Assembly (NCBI GenBank): GCA_036874045.1
Contig: CM072337.1
Coordinates: 8,370,001-8,434,000, forward strand
Source: Cymodocea nodosa
Taxonomy: Eukaryota; Streptophyta; Magnoliopsida; Alismatales; Cymodoceaceae
Length of the DNA: 64,000 bases
Reading direction: 5' to 3'
Shown: positions 58,693-64,000 of the stretch, one piece after another
How the letters are laid out: each line of letters begins with the position of its first letter
Numbering within the stretch: the stretch's first letter is position 1
Notes under the pieces: generated by a model
Told to the model about the DNA's origin: nothing
Databases searched by the model: none
What the model saw: the letters and a program-made list of their open reading frames with translations, nothing else
Made by a program: the position numbers and the translations under genes

Positions 58693-60200
58693 TTACACAT
58701 CACATAGCCTACAAATATCCAAATTTAATCTTATGTTGCAGAATGTATTTTCATCTAGAGGTTTTGTAAATATATTAGCTAATTGATTTTTACTAGACAC
58801 AAATTCTAATTTAATTTTTCCTTTAATTACATTATCTCTTAGAAAATGATGTCTAACCTCAATATGCTTTGCTTTAGAATGTAATACAAGATTTTTGGAA
58901 AGATTTATTGCAGAACTACTATCACAACAAATCTCAGTTGTATCATAAGATAATCCAAAATCTTCTAAAGTTTGCCTTATCCACAGGATCTGAGTGCAAC
59001 ACAATGCAGCAGCAACACATTTAGCTTCTGTAGTGGAAAGTGCTACACAATTTTGCTTTTTACTAAACCATGACACCAAATTATTTCCCAATAATCGACA
59101 TGTGCCATTGGTACTCTTTCTATCAGATTTAGATCCTACATAATCAGCATTAGTATATCCTATAAGATCTATTAAACTATCCTTATAATAATACAATCCA
59201 AAATTTTTAGTTCCTTGTATATATCTAAATATTCTTTTAACTACAATTGAGTGTGATTCTTTAGGATTAAATTGAAATTTAGCACAAGCACACACAGCAA
59301 ACATAATATCAGGTCTACTAGTAGTCAAATAAATTAAAGAACCAATCATACTTCTGTATTTTCTTTGATCTATTGATTTTCCTATGTCATCAATATCTAA
59401 CTTTAAAGAAGTACTCATAGGAGTTCCTTGAATCCTTGTATCATTAAAATTAAATTTCTTAAGTATTTCATCTACATATTTTTCCTGATTTAAAAATATA
59501 CCTTTATCCATTTGCTTAATTTGAAGTCCTAGAAAATATGAAAGTTCTCCTATCATACTCATTTCAAATTGACTAGTCATCTCTTTAGAAAATATTTTTA
59601 TCAATTTATTAGAAGTTACTTCAAAGATTATATCATCCACATATATTTGAACAACAATCTGATCTTTAGCATCTCTCTTGATAAATAGAGTATGATCTAC
59701 TTTTCCCATGATATAACCTTGTTCTATTAAAAAAGTAGATAATCTTTCATACCATGATCTAGGTGCTTGCTTCAAACCATATAAGGCTTTCTTCAACTTA
59801 TACACAAAGTCAGGATTTTTAATATCTTCAAATCTAGGTGGTTGTTTTACATAGACTTCTTCATTAATTAAACCATTTAGAAATGCACTCTTTACATCCA
59901 TTTGATATAATTTAAAATCCATATAACAAGCATAGGCCAATAATATTCTAATACTTTCTAACCTCGCCACAGGAGAAAATGTTTCATCATAATCTAGTCC
60001 CTCTTCCTGTGTATACCCTTGTGCAACTAATCTAGCTTTGTTCCTTATAACTTGACCAGTTTCATTAGTTTTGTTTCTAAAGATCCATTTTGTACCTATT
60101 ATGGATTGACATTCTGGTGGAGAGACTAATTCCCAAACATCATTTCTAATGAATTGATTTAGTTATTCTTGCATTGCCACTATCAAATTTTCATCAGATA
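58693..60200 (-). pseudogene. Copia D reverse transcriptase and RNase H
   Basis: A 425-residue minus-strand frame has [47 protein letters not shown] and MIGELSYFLGLQI. The RNase H has the NADYVGSKSDRKSTNGTC and HSKAKHIEVRHHFLRD motifs. The N-terminal reverse transcriptase part lies toward 60200. It is close to element C. Confidence 0.93.
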
Positions 60201-61620
60201 ATGCTTCTTATATATTCCTTGGTTCCACCATAGAAACAAACATACACATACTATATAAATTTACTGAAGCTCTAGTTTTAACTCACTCATTAATATTACC
60301 AATGACTTGAGTAATGAGATGTGATGAAAAATAACGCCAATTTCTCTGATTTTCCTCAATATTCTCATCAACATCTGAAAGTCCATCACTTTCATCATTA
60401 GTTTGATCATTTAAGTTCATATTTTTGATTTTCTCAAATAAATCTTTAATCTCTCTATTAATCTCTAACTCTTTTGGGAAATTGATCATATCATCATTAT
60501 CAACTTTAGATTGAGATTCTCTAAAAGAATTTTCATTGAAGCTTACATGGAGGGTTTCTTCAATAGTTCTAGAAGTCTTGTTACATACTCTATAGGCTTT
60601 ACTTCTAGTAGAGTAACCTACAAAAATTCCTTCATCCACTTTGGCTTGAAATTTGTCCCTTTTATACTTAGTATTAAGAATAAAACACTTGCAACTAAAT
60701 GGTTTTATATAGGAAATTTTTGGAACCCTATTGAACATAATTTCAAAAGGAGTTTTATTAACACAAGGTCTTAAGTGACTTCTGTTAATAACATAACAAA
60801 CTGTATTCACTGCTTCAGCCCAAAGATTTTGAGGTAACTTATGTTCATTTAACATAGTTCTGGCAATTTCCTGAAGTGATCTATTCTTTCTCTCAACAAC
60901 ACTATTTTGAGACGGTGCTCTTGGAAAAGAAAATCTGTGATCAATGCCATGCTTTTTACAATAATTATCCATTTGATCATTATCAAATTCCATACCATGA
61001 TCACTCCTAAGTTTTTGACTAGAGACACTTTGTTCATTTTGAACAAAATTGCAAAACATTTTAAATTTTTCAAAAACTTCTGTCTTAGATGCTACAAAAT
61101 ATACCCAAGTGTATCTAGAGAAGTCATCTACTAAAACAAATACATACCGTTTACCACCAAGACTCATGATTCTTGTTGGTCCAAATAGATCCATATGTAT
61201 ATGTTCTAAGACTCTCTTGCTTGAAATATTAGTTTTGGATTTAAAATAGTTTTTGTGAAGTTTACCTACCTCGCATGCATCACACATAAAGTCCTTTGAG
61301 TATTTAATCTTTGGTAAACCTCTCACTAAATGTTTTCTAGATAGTTTATGTAACAATTTCATATTTATATGCCCAATCCTTCTATGCCACAGATATGCAT
61401 CACTAGTTTCAGCTAGCAAACATGAATTTAAATCAATTGCACCAGAAGGTAAAGATAAAATACATATAGAACTTTTTCTTTTAGTAATAAACTTAATTTC
61501 ATCTATAATTTTATCAATAATTTTGCATACATTATCTTCAAACACTACATAATATCCATTCTCAGTTAGTTTTTGAGCACTCAACAAATTAAATCTTAGG
61601 TTTTCTAAGGATAATATCTA
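60201..61620 (-). pseudogene. Copia D integrase
   Basis: A 434-residue minus-strand frame begins MLSAQKLTENGYYVVFEDNV, the stretch between protease and integrase. It continues with the HHCC zinc region (YLWHRRIGHINMKLLHKLSR, CDACEVGKLHKN) and the core. The core shows HMDLFGPTRIMSLGGKRY, RSDHGMEFDND and a QNSVVERKNRSLQEIA catalytic Glu region. GYSTRSKAYRV and an acidic linker follow. Inserted copies are joined to chromosomal DNA by this enzyme class. Confidence 0.93.
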
Positions 61621-63925
61621 TTCTTGTCCAAGATCTATTTTGATGTTGTTTCCTCCTGCAAAACAAATTAAGAAAAACTTTTTCTTGGTACCCAATGTTA
61701 TTGAGGACCAAGTTTATTAAATGCGTATTTCTTCTTTTTGTTTAAAAATAGTTTAACATTATCATTTACATTCTTATTAGTTGTAAGTACTATAGACTTG
61801 TCATTGGTATCATACTTACTTATAGCATTATTGCTCTTATAATCATTCTTTTTGTTTTCAGATGTAGTATAACCAAGACCAAACTGATTTTTATCTGACG
61901 TTAATTTATTTTGGTCATGCTCATACATTTCAGTAAGATCATACCAAGATTTTGTACTTGTATTTAAATTTTCAGTACATACAAAATCTTTTACTGCACA
62001 AGAATTTTCAGATAAAGAACATGCAGAACTAGTAATTGGTCTAATATCATTGTTTTGAATTACATACTTAGGTTTCTAAATTTTCAGTTTACTACAATTG
62101 TTTGAAATTTTAGAAACATTAGAAACTAAATTTCCAAAACAAGAAACAAGATTTTTAGAAACATTAATAGTCATGTTAGAAGTGCATTTAGACAAATCAC
62201 ATTGATTTATATTATTACTGCATGATTCATCCCTTGAATTACCTACTTCTATGTATTTATTACCTTGTTTCATGATAAAAGGAATTTTAGTCTTAGATTT
62301 ACTTGAACTACAACTAATAAATCCTTTATTGGCTTGAGATTCAGGATATTCAGGATAATTAAATCCTAAGCCAAATTTATATGACACTGTAAGGGTACTA
62401 GTTTATTTGTCTAACTTAGTTTGACTTAAATTTCATTTCTCAATGGTAGAATTTAAATCAAGCTCTCTCATTTTTAATTTATCAATCTTTAATTCAAGCT
62501 CATTTATATTTTTTCTGAACACTTCATTTTCAGGTTCTATCTTTAATTTTTCAACATTTATATTTTGTATTTGTTCATGCAAGACACATTCATTAAATCT
62601 AAATTTATGCAAATCTCTAGCATGATTTTCATTATCACATTTAAACTTTTCTAAAGTAGTAGACATGAAACAATTTTCTTCTTCCACAATGGACAAAGAG
62701 TTTCTGATATTCTTATTTTCCAGTTTACAAACTTTAAGTTTTGTAATAATGCATGATAAGCACATAATAATTCATCAAAGTTAAAATTTGAATAACTTTC
62801 AGGATCAAATATTACCTCAGACTCATCTGCCATGAAGCACACATGAGCAACGTCTTCTAACTCTGGTTCTCCTTCTGAACGTGAAGATTTTGATGATGAT
62901 TCCTCAGATTTAGACTCTTCAGACGTGTCATCCCAAGTGACCTTCAAAGCCTTTTTCTTGTAAAACTTTTTTTGAGTTTTCTAAGCTGTCTTCTTTTGAT
63001 TTGTCCTACTATGCTTTTCATTTTTCCTTATAGGACAATCTAGAGAAAGATGTCCAGGTTTCTTAAAGTTGTAACATACATATTTTTTGGATGAAGAATT
63101 CTTGTTATTTAGTGATTTTGACGTTGAGGGTTTATCATCTTTGTTCCTTTGTTGTTTCCTAACTTTCCATGCTTTCTTGAATTTCCTAGTTAGTAAGATC
63201 AAATCCTCGTCAGAATCAGTAGATATATTAGAATCTAAATTAATTTCGAAGGCTATTTCTTTCTTCATTTTTAGTTTATTGTGACTTAGTGATTCATTTA
63301 ATTGAACTTCCTAAGCAGTTAGGTTTCCTATAAGTTCATTCATAGTATAAACATTTAAATCTCGTGATTCCTCAATTGATGTTATTTTCTGAGACCATTT
63401 AGAACTTAGAGATCTGAGAATTTTCCTCACCAAATGCTTTTGTTCAAAATTCTTTCCTAAGCATTTTAAAGAGTTTATGATATCAAGAAATCTGGAAAAC
63501 ATCTTAGAAATACTTTCATCTTCATGCATCTTAAAGAGTTCATACTTATGAATTAACATGTTTATCTTAGTCTCTTTAACTTGAGAAGTACCTTCATGTG
63601 AAACTTCTAATGCATGCCACACCTCATAAGCAGATTTATATGCCGACACTTTACTGAACTATTCATAACTCAATGCACAAAATAAAATATTTAAGCCCTT
63701 AGCATTCAAAGTTTCATTTTCTTTTTCAATGATTGTCCAAGTATTATAAGGGGTAGTTAACAGAGTATATGGTTTAGAAATCATGAACCACAACTTATGA
63801 TCTATACCTTGAAGAAAAATTGTCATCCTATATTTCCAATATTCAAAATGTATTCCATCAAATAAAGGAGGACGATTAAGATTTTGGCCTTCATACAAAG
63901 AAAAATTACCATTCCTAGTAGCCAT
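61621..63925 (-). pseudogene. Copia D gag and Gag-Pol linker
   Basis: The start at 63925 gives MATRNGNFSLYEGQNLNRPP. The body has FEYWKYRMTIFLQGIDHKLW, TLNAKGLNILFCALSYE and HALEVSHEGTSQVKETK. A knuckle-like segment (KKPGHLSLDCPIRKN, near 63030-63075), a Ser/Glu-rich stretch, a coiled coil and an Asn-rich linker follow. It is closely similar to gag of C. Several breaks are present. Confidence 0.88.
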
Positions 63926-64000
63926 CTTACCTTAGATTTTTCAACCTATTTGATTTTAAACAGTCTAAAACTTTAAAACAACTTGAGCCTTATATTAGGA
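63926..64000 (-). other. Copia D leader, upstream of gag
   Basis: It matches the 5' leader of C just before its gag start (about 29228-29302), including TTTTAAAGTTTTAGACTRTT in reverse. The primer site and 5' LTR are outside the window. Confidence 0.75.

Larger units (their letters stand above)
53511..64000 (-). mobile_element. Copia element D (same family as C), 3' LTR part to gag
   Basis: The minus-strand order is gag, integrase, reverse transcriptase, RNase H, spacer, extra frame, polypurine tracts and part of the 3' LTR. The 5' LTR lies past the window end. D is tail-to-tail with C, and the two together form a long inverted repeat. Several breaks are present; a protease motif was not recognised. 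Confidence 0.92.

Noticed and set aside
1-64000. tRNA, rRNA, or host protein-coding genes
   Set aside because: No convincing cloverleaf, rRNA core or non-retroelement domain was found. Every strong frame belongs to a Copia or Gypsy element.

Overview
This is an AT-rich plant nuclear window made almost entirely of nested and abutting LTR retrotransposons. No host gene, rRNA or tRNA could be supported. The evidence for a plant, probably a eudicot with a large repeat-rich genome, is the lineages themselves. There are Ty1/Copia elements with Sirevirus-like traits: Met-tRNA-type primer sites, repeated polypurine tracts, and an extra frame between pol and the 3' LTR in several of them. There are also Ty3/Gypsy elements of the Athila lineage, with the primer site TGGCGCCGTTGCC and Athila-type Gag and Pol. 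All elements are treated as fossils: each carries from a few to many breaks, and no intact autonomous copy is claimed.

Layout. 1-5649: Copia element A (+), internal region plus 3' LTR. 5650-5932: a fragment of an Athila leader, a reverse copy of 40940-41227. 5933-17878: Copia element B (-), interrupted at 14521-16551 by a Gypsy LTR-plus-primer-site insert with a 5-bp target duplication. 17879-21766: Copia element E (+), same family as B, lying head-to-head with it. 21767 to about 25400: Athila-like remnant G (-), gag joined to an LTR. About 25760-27336: fragment F (-) of a Copia-type extra frame. 27337-53236: Copia element C (+) with both LTRs, split by the Athila element H (-) at 31085-44668. 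53237-53510: unassigned. 53511-64000: Copia element D (-), same family as C and tail-to-tail with it; its 5' LTR lies beyond the window.

The most interesting observations are these. (1) In H, the gag block lies 3' of pol between matching LTRs, and the pol frame carries its own zinc knuckle. (2) A regulatory cassette, made of a hairpin with arms like TTTCGGATAGTTA / TAACTATCCGAAA, then CTTAAGTCA and a CACGTG G-box, recurs in LTRs of several Copia families and in a Gypsy LTR; the hairpins also occur in the Athila leader. (3) A module of about 100 bp is nearly the same in a Copia LTR and a Gypsy LTR. (4) The H leader is built from repeats of about 550 bp, each ending in hairpins. (5) C and D form an inverted repeat of nearly 8 kb with a short spacer.

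All similarity statements are by-eye comparisons within this window. Lineage names rest on motif recognition, not on a database search.
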